Assembly: GCA_006226375.1 (NCBI GenBank)
Contig: SBHC01000052.1
Span: forward strand, 124,001 to 188,000
Direction of reading: 5' to 3'
Length of the DNA: 64,000 bases
From: Deltaproteobacteria bacterium
Lineage (GTDB): Bacteria > Myxococcota_C > UBA6777
In this document: one piece after another, positions 37,604-45,374 of the stretch
Layout: every line of letters begins with the position of its first letter
Numbering within the stretch: position 1 is the stretch's first letter
The notes under the pieces: generated by a model
What the model was told of the DNA's origin: nothing
The model's database searches: none
The model's input: only the letters and a program-made list of their open reading frames with translations
Position numbers and translations under genes: made by a program

Positions 37604-37917
37604 CAACAAACTCTCCTTCAAAAGACTCCGATCACCCTGGGAGTCACTTGTCTTTCCCTCTGTACAATGGGGCACCCGCGGAGGGGGTTGGAAAACATCA
37701 CAAGGACGCAACGACTCCAACAGGTTGCATACGGTCCCAGATTTACTGCGATGAATCAAGAGGCTTTTGCTCACCAACTTCCTCTTGAACCCTTTGACTA
37801 TCGACCACTTTCTTGAAATGTTTCGCCTTTTCTGAATCTTGCTTCAGTGAGATAAAAATGACCCCACATGTTTCTTTGCGAAAGACATTCACGATTCCAA
37901 CCTTGGCTCTGTTTCCG
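37604..37917. other. Intergenic, no gene seen
   Basis: This 314-bp gap lies upstream of the lipocalin-prenyl synthase fusion and downstream of the oxidoreductase, both on the minus strand. It should hold the promoter of the fusion gene. Short plus-strand frames here lack ribosome sites. No clear terminator hairpin was found. Confidence 0.4.
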
Positions 37918-40158
37918 TTATTTTTGTAGAGTCACAGGAATGCCGTTGAGCACTGCATTTCCTGAGGGTCGATCCATCTGGTTTTCGTCTGTGAGGAGGT
38001 TGCTGTTCACGCCGGGGTGTTGGGAGGCTACCTGCATACTAGCTCCTGCCTGGTTGTGTCCCCAGCCATGAGGAAGGCTCACCACTCCAGGCATCATCGT
38101 GTCTGTAACCTCCACAGCAACTTGAAGAGAGCCTGCTCGGGCTTTGACTGTTACGGTCTCACCGTCGCTGATGTTGTGGTCGGCAGCATCGTTGGGGTGA
38201 ATGAGAAGGGTGCAGCGATCTTTCCCCCGGACAAGGGGGGACAGGTTGTGCAGCCAGGAGTTGTTGGAGCGAAGGTGTCGTCGACCGATTAGCTGCAGAG
38301 AGGGTGCTTCCTTGTTGTGCCATTCTTGCAAGCGGGTCAGCTCTTCACCCATCGATTCGGGAGCAAGCTCCACCTTGCCCGAGGGTGTTGCTAGCACTTC
38401 GGGGATGCGAGGTTGCAGTGGACCCAAGTCGATACCGTGAGGAGCTTCCATCAGCTTGTTCAGCGTTAAACCATCGGGGTTGGCACCAAAGCCATCTCCG
38501 TAAGGACCGGCTCGAAGGAGAAAGTCGAGGACGCGCTCAGCACCACGATGAGGCTGCAGCGCCGAGAGGATCTCGTCCATGTCGCGGCCTGACAAGGGGG
38601 AGTCTTCTGCACCGATCTCGCCTTGGACAAGCTGCATGGCGATAAAGTCATCCACAAACGACAAAGGCACCGAGCTGTCTTGGCCTGAAAACAGTCGGAT
38701 TAAGTGGAGGAGTATGTCTGTTTCGCAGGGTTGGTTTTCATCACGAGGTAGCGTGGCAGAGCTATAGTTGGCCACGTTGCGTACGGCCAAATCGTAAAAG
38801 GCGATGTCGTAATGGCTGTGCTGCAGCGGCGTAGGTGGAGGCAGTATCACATCAGCGTATTGGGTGGTTTCGTTGCGGTAGGGGTCCACGCTGACCATGA
38901 AGTCGAGTTGCTTCAAAGCTCGACTCAATCGCTCTCCGTTGGGTGTGGAGAGGACCGGGTTGCCTGCTACCGTAATCAACGCTCGAACTTGATCCTCGCC
39001 GGCGGTCTCGATCTCTTCTGCGAGAATACCAACGGGTAACTCGCCCATCACTTCGGGCTTTTGACTCACCCGACTGGACCATCGACCCGTGCGGAATCCT
39101 CGTCCTCCAGGGGCTGCGTTAGGGCGGTGTCGGCTGTGGGCTGACTTCGGAAACATCGCTCCGCCCGGTTGATCCAGGTTGCCCGTTAACACATTGACAA
39201 CATCGACAAGCCAGCTTGTGAGGGTTCCAAACGGTGTGGTGCATGTGCCGATTCTACCGTAGACCGCCGCGCTTGAGGCCTCCGACAGCGCTCTGGCGAT
39301 GTGGCGGATACTGTCGGGAGATAGGCCACAACGCTCACTGACCGACTCGGGTGAAAACGGCTCGACCCATGCCTTCACTTGCTCCAGCCCTGCAAGATGT
39401 TCGGCGATGTTCTCTACGCTGATCCGTTCTTCGGCAAACAGCGTGTGGGCTACGGCGAGGAGGAAGAGGGGGTCTGTGCCTGGCTGGATGAAGTGGTGTT
39501 CGCTGGCCAACTTTGCTGTTCGGGTCTTTCGAGGGTCAAGCACCACCACCTTGCCACCGCGTTGAAGGATCTTTTTCAAGCGGCCAGGGAAGTCAGGTGC
39601 TGTACACAAACTACCGTTGGAGGCCATCGGGTTGGCCCCAAGGATGAGGAGGTAATCGGTACGGTCGAGGTCTGGGACTGGGATGATTCGTGGATGACCA
39701 AACATCAAGCCGCTGGAGACATGCTTTGGGATCTGATCGACCGTGCTCGCTGTGAACAAATTGCGGCTGCGCAAGGTCTTGATCAGGGGGCGCATGTAGA
39801 TGGAGTTCGAGAAGTTGTGGACGTTGGGGTTGCCCAGATACAAAGCGATGGCGTTGCGGTTTGAAGAGGACAGGAAAGGCGCGAAGCCTTCTTCGACACG
39901 AGCCCAGGCTTCTTCCCAAGAGGCCTCTCGCCAGGTCGAACCCTCACGAATCTGCGGCGCGCGGAGCCAGTCCGGGTCGTTGTGAAGGTGATGAAGCACG
40001 GCACCCTTGGGGCAGAGGAACCCCTGACTAAAGACGTCGTCAGGGTCGCCTTCCACGCGGGTTACTTTTCCTTCTTCTAATGTGAGCTTCAGCCCACAGG
40101 TTGCTTCGCACAAAGGACAGGTTCGGAAGGTTGTGGTGGTTGAGGCTGATGACGGCAT
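37918..40158 (-). CDS. Molybdopterin oxidoreductase with N-terminal 4Fe-4S motif
   Basis: The 746-residue protein starts at the ATG at 40158 with AAGGAG upstream. The N-terminal motif C14-x2-C17-x3-C21 with a fourth Cys at 49 (CPKG) binds a 4Fe-4S cluster. The rest matches the bis-MGD DMSO-reductase superfamily: GANPMASNGS, VVLDPRKTRTAKLA, GNLDQPGGAM and a C-terminal molydopterin-binding barrel with LIHPNDAADHNI. No Tat signal is present, so it is probably cytosolic. The sequence at the Mo-ligand region reads STVDQIPKH, without a Cys or Sec, as in poorly characterised FdhF/BisC-like relatives. Partner subunits and substrate are unknown; no other molybdoenzyme genes are adjacent. Confidence 0.85.
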   Translation of the reverse strand: MPSSASTTTTFRTCPLCEATCGLKLTLEEGKVTRVEGDPDDVFSQGFLCPKGAVLHHLHNDPDWLRAPQIREGSTWREASWEEAWARVEEGFAPFLSSSNRNAIALYLGNPNVHNFSNSIYMRPLIKTLRSRNLFTASTVDQIPKHVSSGLMFGHPRIIPVPDLDRTDYLLILGANPMASNGSLCTAPDFPGRLKKILQRGGKVVVLDPRKTRTAKLASEHHFIQPGTDPLFLLAVAHTLFAEERISVENIAEHLAGLEQVKAWVEPFSPESVSERCGLSPDSIRHIARALSEASSAAVYGRIGTCTTPFGTLTSWLVDVVNVLTGNLDQPGGAMFPKSAHSRHRPNAAPGGRGFRTGRWSSRVSQKPEVMGELPVGILAEEIETAGEDQVRALITVAGNPVLSTPNGERLSRALKQLDFMVSVDPYRNETTQYADVILPPPTPLQHSHYDIAFYDLAVRNVANYSSATLPRDENQPCETDILLHLIRLFSGQDSSVPLSFVDDFIAMQLVQGEIGAEDSPLSGRDMDEILSALQPHRGAERVLDFLLRAGPYGDGFGANPDGLTLNKLMEAPHGIDLGPLQPRIPEVLATPSGKVELAPESMGEELTRLQEWHNKEAPSLQLIGRRHLRSNNSWLHNLSPLVRGKDRCTLLIHPNDAADHNISDGETVTVKARAGSLQVAVEVTDTMMPGVVSLPHGWGHNQAGASMQVASQHPGVNSNLLTDENQMDRPSGNAVLNGIPVTLQK

Positions 40159-40296
40159 CCAAGGCTCCTTCTCTGCTGTTGGGAGACTGTTCTGGCAGGA
40201 GCGAAGCCTGCCTTTCACCTTTTCCTTTTTGGCTCGCTGTGTATCCTAGCACACGACATCGGATGAACTGAACCCGTCCCCAGGCAGAAGGTTGGA

Positions 40297-41961
40297 TTGT
40301 TGAGCGCTGAATCGTATTGGTTTCCTCTTGTTGACGTTGTGGGTGAGTCTCATCCTGACGATGCTACCCCTCCTTCGTATTGGTACGAAGGTGCTTGCCC
40401 GAACACCGGGCGTCTTCTACGTTTACCACGTTCTCCTCTTGCGGAAGCCGTCGCGAAAGGGTTAATGCAACAGCTCAGAAGCGAGTGGCCAGAGCCCGAA
40501 GAAGGCAAGATGTTTGGTGTGCTGTTGGTCCGTCGGGGTGACGGCGAGGTAGGTGTTCTTAAAGCGTTCTCCGGTCTGTGGCGTGGTCAAGCCACCTGGG
40601 AGGGTTGGGCTCCCCAAATTCCCGGACGTGAGCATGTGGCTCTGGAGGAAAAACGGACCCTCCAGGCTCTTGAAGAACGCAAACAAGAAATCATCCGCTT
40701 GTGGGACATACCAGAGCGTGACGAGCTTGCCAGGCTCCAACCTCAGTGGGAAGAGGAACGCGCCGCCCTAAAAGAGGAGCTTCGTTCCCGCAAACAGCGT
40801 CGCAAAGAAATGCGAAGAGAGCTGGAAGAAGAGCTTGCTGGAGAAGAACGCAGCGAAGCGTTGGAGGCGCTCAACCGAGAGAGTCAATTGGATGGATTTA
40901 AACGACGTGACCAGAAGCGCGAGTGGGATGCCTTGTTGGGTCCGTTGCGCGAGGCCGTGGAACAAGCTGACGCCCGAATTCGTGAAATCAAGCAAGATCG
41001 AAAGGTGCTTTCCCAAACCTTGCAGGCTCACATGCACGAGGTTTACCGGTTGACCAACTTTGCGGGGGTGTCGCTGTCTCTCCGCGATCTTCTCCCTGAC
41101 ACAGGAATCCCCACTGGCACCGGAGAATGTTGTGCTCCCAAGCTCCTTCATCTGGCTGCCCATCTGGGTATGACTCCATTGGCGATGGCCGAATTTTGGT
41201 GGGGCCCTGGGTTGGCCGACGAAAGCAAAGAGCACGGTCACTTTTACGGAGCCTGTGCCGAACGCTGTCAGCCGATCATGGGGTTCTTGCTGTCAGGGCT
41301 AGATTCTGTAGCGCTTCCAACCCTACAAGAAGACCTTCCCATGGAGATCCTGTTCCAAGACGAACACATGATCGCGGTCAACAAACCCTCTGGGTTGCTC
41401 TCTGTTCCAGGTCGTTACTTAAGCGGACAAGACTCCGCCGTGAGTCGCATCCGAAGCCTCTTCCCCACCATCTCAGGTCCTGTCGTTGTGCATCGCCTGG
41501 ATCAAGAAACATCGGGCGTTTTGGTTGTGGCTTGCCATGCTGAAGCCCACCGGTCTCTGACCGCACAGTTTCGTGAACGTGCCGTCCGCAAAAGGTACTT
41601 GGCGCTGTTGGAAGGGTTGGTCATGGGCGAAGAGGGAGAGATTGATTTGCCTCTTGCACCTGACCCTGAACGTTCTCCTTTGCAGAAAGTCGATGGAAGC
41701 AACGGCAAGCCGTCTTTGACCAAGTACAAGGTTCTGGAGCGAACCAGCGAGCGGACGCGAGTGTGCTTTGAGCCCGTGACTGGGCGGACTCATCAGCTGC
41801 GGGTCCACGCTCTCAAGGGGCTGAAGGCTCCCATTGTGGGTGACACCCTCTACGGAGAGCCATCTCCTGACGAACGACTTTGTTTGCATGCGTTCTCCCT
41901 TCAACTTCAACACCCAGAGACCGGTGAGGTGCTTCTTCTTGAAAGTCCACCTCCCTTTTGA
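40297..41961 (+). CDS. RluA-family pseudouridine synthase with long N-terminal extension
   Basis: The protein has 554 residues, TTG start at 40297 with AAGG upstream; a second TTG follows directly. Residues about 1-345 form an extension that includes a charged coiled coil (about 115-250) and a Cys-containing segment. The RluA catalytic domain (about 348-554) has NKPSGLLSVPGR and the catalytic HRLDQETSG with Asp at residue 402. It then has RKRYLALLEG and a GRTHQLRVH motif typical of the family. It converts uridine to pseudouridine in rRNA or tRNA; the exact site cannot be told. RluA proteins with this kind of coiled-coil extension are known. It is divergent from the oxidoreductase. Confidence 0.9.
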   Translation: MLSAESYWFPLVDVVGESHPDDATPPSYWYEGACPNTGRLLRLPRSPLAEAVAKGLMQQLRSEWPEPEEGKMFGVLLVRRGDGEVGVLKAFSGLWRGQATWEGWAPQIPGREHVALEEKRTLQALEERKQEIIRLWDIPERDELARLQPQWEEERAALKEELRSRKQRRKEMRRELEEELAGEERSEALEALNRESQLDGFKRRDQKREWDALLGPLREAVEQADARIREIKQDRKVLSQTLQAHMHEVYRLTNFAGVSLSLRDLLPDTGIPTGTGECCAPKLLHLAAHLGMTPLAMAEFWWGPGLADESKEHGHFYGACAERCQPIMGFLLSGLDSVALPTLQEDLPMEILFQDEHMIAVNKPSGLLSVPGRYLSGQDSAVSRIRSLFPTISGPVVVHRLDQETSGVLVVACHAEAHRSLTAQFRERAVRKRYLALLEGLVMGEEGEIDLPLAPDPERSPLQKVDGSNGKPSLTKYKVLERTSERTRVCFEPVTGRTHQLRVHALKGLKAPIVGDTLYGEPSPDERLCLHAFSLQLQHPETGEVLLLESPPPF

Positions 41962-42112
41962 CGCGGCAACGCGGGGGAACTCTACCGAGTCTGTGGGGAG
42001 AAGACATTGGATCTCTGGAGTTCGCCAGGGTTTGGACTGGACGTCGACGCAAGAAATCGATATACCCGATGCAACGGATGTATGGAACTGTAAGCATAGT
42101 GGAGGATGGTTA

Positions 42113-43081
42113 ATGATGCGAAGAGTTTGTTGGGTGTTGGCTTTGTTGGTGTTGGGAGTGTTGTCCAGCCATTGTGGAACTCCAGATGTTACAAGCTGTG
42201 ACAACAAGGTGTACCGGTGGGTCACTTCGTCCAGCTCCACCACCGAGGATCTGCACAGCGTGGTGATGGTGACGTCGGGAAAAGCCTGGGCTGTTGGCAG
42301 CAAAGGAACCATTCTTCATAGCTCCGATCGTGGCAAAACGTGGCAAGCCCAAACGTCAGGCGTACAAGTCGGGCTTTACGGCGTTTCCTTCCTTGATGAC
42401 AAACAGGGATGGGCTGTCGGTGAGCAAGGCACTGTTCTTCAAACCAAGGATGGTGGGGCGTCCTGGAAGGCGTTGCAACCGCCTGTCACCGATACCCTTC
42501 GCAGCGTCCACTTTCTCAACGAGAGCGTTGGCTTTATCGCAGGGGACAAGTTCACTTTCTCAAGGACCTCTGACAGCGGAAAGCTCTGGCTCCCTGTTGG
42601 GCCGGCCAACAACATCGATCTTCTGGGTCTCTCGTTCGGCGACAAGCAACACGGCTTCATCGTGGGCGCACAAGGTTCGCTCTTCACCACACGTGACGGT
42701 GGGCAGACGGTTTTGTCCGTTCCCACAGGAACCAACGCGACCTTCCATGCTGTGACCGCGATTGATATCCAAAACGGGTGGGCCGTGGGAGCCAAGGGTG
42801 AAGTTCGTCTGACCGAAGACGCAGGCAGCAGTTGGGAGAGAAAGTTCACGAACGTGGAGTCTGATTTTTACGGCGTTGGCTTTCTCAATGTGCGACGTGG
42901 CTGGGCGATTGGTGCGGGTGGTGCCATCCTGGGAACGCTCAACAAGGGCGAACAGTGGGCCTCGGAAGCTCCTTCGGGAACATTTCCAGACCTTCTGGGG
43001 ATCAGCGTAGACGAAAGCGGCGGTGTGATTGTTGGAAAGCAGGGCACTGTGATGACTCTCAGCGTGACGTGTGGGTCCTAG
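42113..43081 (+). CDS. Lipoprotein with YCF48/BNR-type beta-propeller
   Basis: The protein has 322 residues; the ATG at 42113 follows GGAGG. A lipoprotein-like signal ends LSSHC (Cys 21). The remainder consists of repeats of about 40 residues such as GWAVGEQGTVLQTKDGGASW, the hallmark of YCF48/HCF136 and BNR propellers (Asp-box SxDxGxxW-like turns). The plant relatives help photosystem II assembly. In non-photosynthetic bacteria such propellers are exported, with unknown ligands. It follows the RluA gene at 151 bp and ends 12 bp from the convergent saccharopine-dehydrogenase-like gene. Confidence 0.8.
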   Translation: MMRRVCWVLALLVLGVLSSHCGTPDVTSCDNKVYRWVTSSSSTTEDLHSVVMVTSGKAWAVGSKGTILHSSDRGKTWQAQTSGVQVGLYGVSFLDDKQGWAVGEQGTVLQTKDGGASWKALQPPVTDTLRSVHFLNESVGFIAGDKFTFSRTSDSGKLWLPVGPANNIDLLGLSFGDKQHGFIVGAQGSLFTTRDGGQTVLSVPTGTNATFHAVTAIDIQNGWAVGAKGEVRLTEDAGSSWERKFTNVESDFYGVGFLNVRRGWAIGAGGAILGTLNKGEQWASEAPSGTFPDLLGISVDESGGVIVGKQGTVMTLSVTCGS

Positions 43082-43093
43082 AAACACACCGCA

Positions 43094-44176
43094 TCAACGT
43101 TTCCCTGCGACCTGGTAATGACTTCCGTTGCGGGTCTGGAGAAAGGGTTGAAGCGGGATGCTCTCTTGTTTCAGAAACCCTTGCTGCGGCAAGAGCCCCT
43201 CGCTAACCATCTCGATGACAGCACAAACAGAGGCAGAGGTCGTCCAGGAGATGGCTCGCCATCGTCGGCCAGCGATATCGATGGGGTAGTACGAACGCAC
43301 ATATTCTTTGCGCTGCAGTCGTCCTTCCAACTTGCCCTCGACCGAGGCATGTACATAGACCACATCTTCGTCAACAGGTGGTTTGGCGTCGGTTAATATG
43401 GTGCCTGCCAGGTCCCGACGTTCCCGCATTAACAGCTCGTGGAAGAAGAAGTTCATCATTCGAGCGTGGCCGGGGTAGCGCATGGTTTTGTAGTCGAGGT
43501 TGTCGACCTTGCCGAGGTAGGTCTCACACATGGTTCCCAGGCCACCAGATGTTGTAAATGCTTCCAACTGTAGTCCGTTGATGTAGATTGTCTCGACCCA
43601 CTCCAACGGAGACACCCACTTGTGTTCCCCGTTTTCAATGACCTCGCAATCGTTGAGGTATTCATTCACAACACCTTCAGGCGACCAGTTGAACGCATAG
43701 CCAAGCAAACCTGTTGGGTGTTGGGGAAGGGCACCAACCCGGAGCTTGATGGAGCGTATCTCGTCAAAGAGGGTGGTGAGGTGAGCCCCAACGATGCCAA
43801 TGAAGCCAGGAGCCAATCCACACTGTGGAGCCATGACTCCTTTGGCATCCGAACTCATCTCGCGGATGGCCTGGGTGGTAGGGACATCTTCCGTTAAGTC
43901 GAAGTAGTGGAGGCCGAGTTGGTAAGCCACTTCAGCGACTGCAAGGTTCAAATGGTACGGAAGGCAAGACAGCACCGCGTCTTGACCCTGTAGCTTCTGT
44001 TTCAGCACTTCGGGAGAAGAGAGGTCTGTTTGTTGTATTGGGAAGGCGAGGCTTTCACGGGGAAGTTGGACGTCCAGGCCTGTGACCTTGTAGTCCGACT
44101 CGTGGAGCAAGAGCGCCGCAAGTGTGCCCACTTTTCCCAAACCCAACACTGCGATGGAACGAATGGCCTGGCTCAT
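43094..44176 (-). CDS. Saccharopine dehydrogenase-like / lysine 6-dehydrogenase-like oxidoreductase
   Basis: The protein has 360 residues; the ATG at 44176 is preceded by AAGGAG. The N-terminal Rossmann fold begins AVLGLGKVGT (GxGxxG) and is followed by an acidic residue ending strand 2 (GLDVQ), indicating NAD-type binding. A VLSCLPYHLN segment and HYFDLTED match the saccharopine dehydrogenase N-domain. The central part contains GLAPGFIGIVGAHL and WSPEGVVNEYL, typical of the saccharopine/lysine dehydrogenase family. It probably oxidises or reduces an amino-acid side chain in lysine metabolism. No lysine-pathway gene is adjacent, so the substrate is not settled. Confidence 0.8.
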   Translation of the reverse strand: MSQAIRSIAVLGLGKVGTLAALLLHESDYKVTGLDVQLPRESLAFPIQQTDLSSPEVLKQKLQGQDAVLSCLPYHLNLAVAEVAYQLGLHYFDLTEDVPTTQAIREMSSDAKGVMAPQCGLAPGFIGIVGAHLTTLFDEIRSIKLRVGALPQHPTGLLGYAFNWSPEGVVNEYLNDCEVIENGEHKWVSPLEWVETIYINGLQLEAFTTSGGLGTMCETYLGKVDNLDYKTMRYPGHARMMNFFFHELLMRERRDLAGTILTDAKPPVDEDVVYVHASVEGKLEGRLQRKEYVRSYYPIDIAGRRWRAISWTTSASVCAVIEMVSEGLLPQQGFLKQESIPLQPFLQTRNGSHYQVAGKR

Positions 44177-44230
44177 GTTCAACCTCCTTGTATGTGGTGC
44201 TCTTCACTTCGAGATCGGGCCTGCTCTTTC

Positions 44231-44941
44231 TCATTTGCCTTTGATCTCTATCAGGTGCTTGTGAAAACGACCACGCCGTCGGACCTGTATCAAGAATGTT
44301 GTGTGGTTGCGAAGGGCGACATACGCCATCATCGCGCGGGTTGGGGTGTCGATCTTGTATCCATTGACCGATGTGATGACGTCGCCTTTGCGGAAGCCCA
44401 AACGATGGAGCACGGTGTAACGTCGCAAATAGCTCAACCGGAAGCCAGAGACCTTCCTTCGTTGGTGCGGGACGACCACCACATCACGAGCGAGTGACGG
44501 AAGTCGTTGAAGGTAAAAGCTGACGACGGAAGATGGAATCTGCGCATGCCACCGCCGCACCCTTCGTATCTTCCGAAGCATCCGACGTTCTACGGACCGG
44601 CTCTGGCGTCGACGTCTTCTTCGCTTGGTTCGTCTCCTTCGCCTTCGCACTCTCCGACGACGACCGCGCCTACGTTTTCTCCGTCGGGCTCGGCGTCGTC
44701 TACGGGAGCGCCTTCTTCTTCGAGCTCTGCGTTGTCTTCGTCTTCGTGCTTTGGCGCGACCGCGTACCTTTTTCTTAGAGGGCTCGGCTTTCTGTGCGCG
44801 AGCAGAGTCCTGGGCTTGCGTCACTGAGGGGGAGCCTTCTGGACCTGCCAGAAAGACAAACAAGCCAAAGAGCAACCCAAGGAGCAGCAGGGTACGTCGG
44901 TGTGTACGAGGGACCGTCAGTTTTGAAGGAGGAAGTGGCAT
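44231..44941 (-). CDS. Exported Arg-rich protein with C-terminal PDZ-like domain
   Basis: The 236-residue protein starts at the ATG at 44941 (AAAGGA upstream; an ATG nine codons earlier lacks a site). A hydrophobic segment at about 17-33 is a signal peptide or membrane anchor. Residues about 55-125 are dominated by Arg in long runs such as RRRRRSRRRRRARRRKRRRG, broken mainly by Lys, Ala, Gly or Val. The C-terminal 75 residues resemble a GspC-type PDZ domain: LGFRKGDVITSVNGYKI, ALRNHTTFLIQV. In type II secretion such a domain contacts secretin or substrate. No other T2SS gene is nearby. The extreme basic region may bind acidic envelope polymers or nucleic acid. Function unknown. Confidence 0.65.
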   Translation of the reverse strand: MPLPPSKLTVPRTHRRTLLLLGLLFGLFVFLAGPEGSPSVTQAQDSARAQKAEPSKKKVRGRAKARRRRQRRARRRRRSRRRRRARRRKRRRGRRRRVRRRRRRTKRRRRRRQSRSVERRMLRKIRRVRRWHAQIPSSVVSFYLQRLPSLARDVVVVPHQRRKVSGFRLSYLRRYTVLHRLGFRKGDVITSVNGYKIDTPTRAMMAYVALRNHTTFLIQVRRRGRFHKHLIEIKGK

Positions 44942-44978
44942 AAAAAGAGTCCTTTTGTGTTCGGGCAACGCTCCTTAA

Positions 44979-45004
44979 GCATCTGTATGCAGCTTCTCAG
45001 ATGC
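44979..45004. promoter_or_regulatory. Inverted repeat upstream of the Arg-rich protein gene
   Basis: GCATCTG (44979-44985) and CAGATGC (44998-45004) form a perfect 7-bp inverted repeat with a 12-nt spacer. It lies about 40 bp upstream of the ATG at 44941. It could be an operator or a leader hairpin; chance is possible. Confidence 0.3.
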
Positions 45005-45329
45005 AAGCGATTTCTTGGTTTTGTTTCCACGGCACGGAGGACAAACATGTCGTGAGGTTTGTGATCTTTTTATCAAGAAAACTGTGGTCTTGCTCACAGG
45101 TTTTTCTTCTCCATCTCTCCAAATTCAAAGAGCTTTTGCGATGCGGATTGTTCCTTTGGGACTCTCTCGGCTCTTTTTCTTCTGCTGGGGTTGTTCCTTC
45201 TCCGTGGGCTGAAGTCCTTGGGGGGCAAAGGTTTGTCGTAGGTGGGGATTCTGGCTTGCGAAAAAGAATGCTCCGTTGTTGAGGGTAGAGGTGTGATCTT
45301 TCTGTGTTTGTGCCTATTCATTAAAGAGA

Positions 45330-45350
45330 GGCAGGTTGGTGGGACCTGCC
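45330..45350 (+). promoter_or_regulatory. Leader hairpin ahead of the kinase-FGE gene
   Basis: GGCAGGT and ACCTGCC form a perfect 7-bp stem with a 7-nt loop. It ends 10 bp before the GAGGAG ribosome site (45361-45366) and 24 bp before the ATG. There is no T-tract, so it is not a terminator. It may affect mRNA stability or translation. Confidence 0.35.
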
Positions 45351-45374
45351 GCGAGCACGTGAGGAGATCGTTGT

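Larger units (their letters stand above)
44942..45374. other. Divergent intergenic region
   Basis: The 433 bp lie between the Arg-rich PDZ protein and the kinase-FGE fusion, transcribed in opposite directions. It holds two inverted repeats listed separately. No coding frame with a ribosome site was accepted. Confidence 0.45.

Noticed and set aside
44231-44941. Arg-rich frame as an out-of-frame artefact
   Set aside because: Signal segment at the start and PDZ-like domain at the end are in the same frame, and the start has a good ribosome site, so the frame was accepted.
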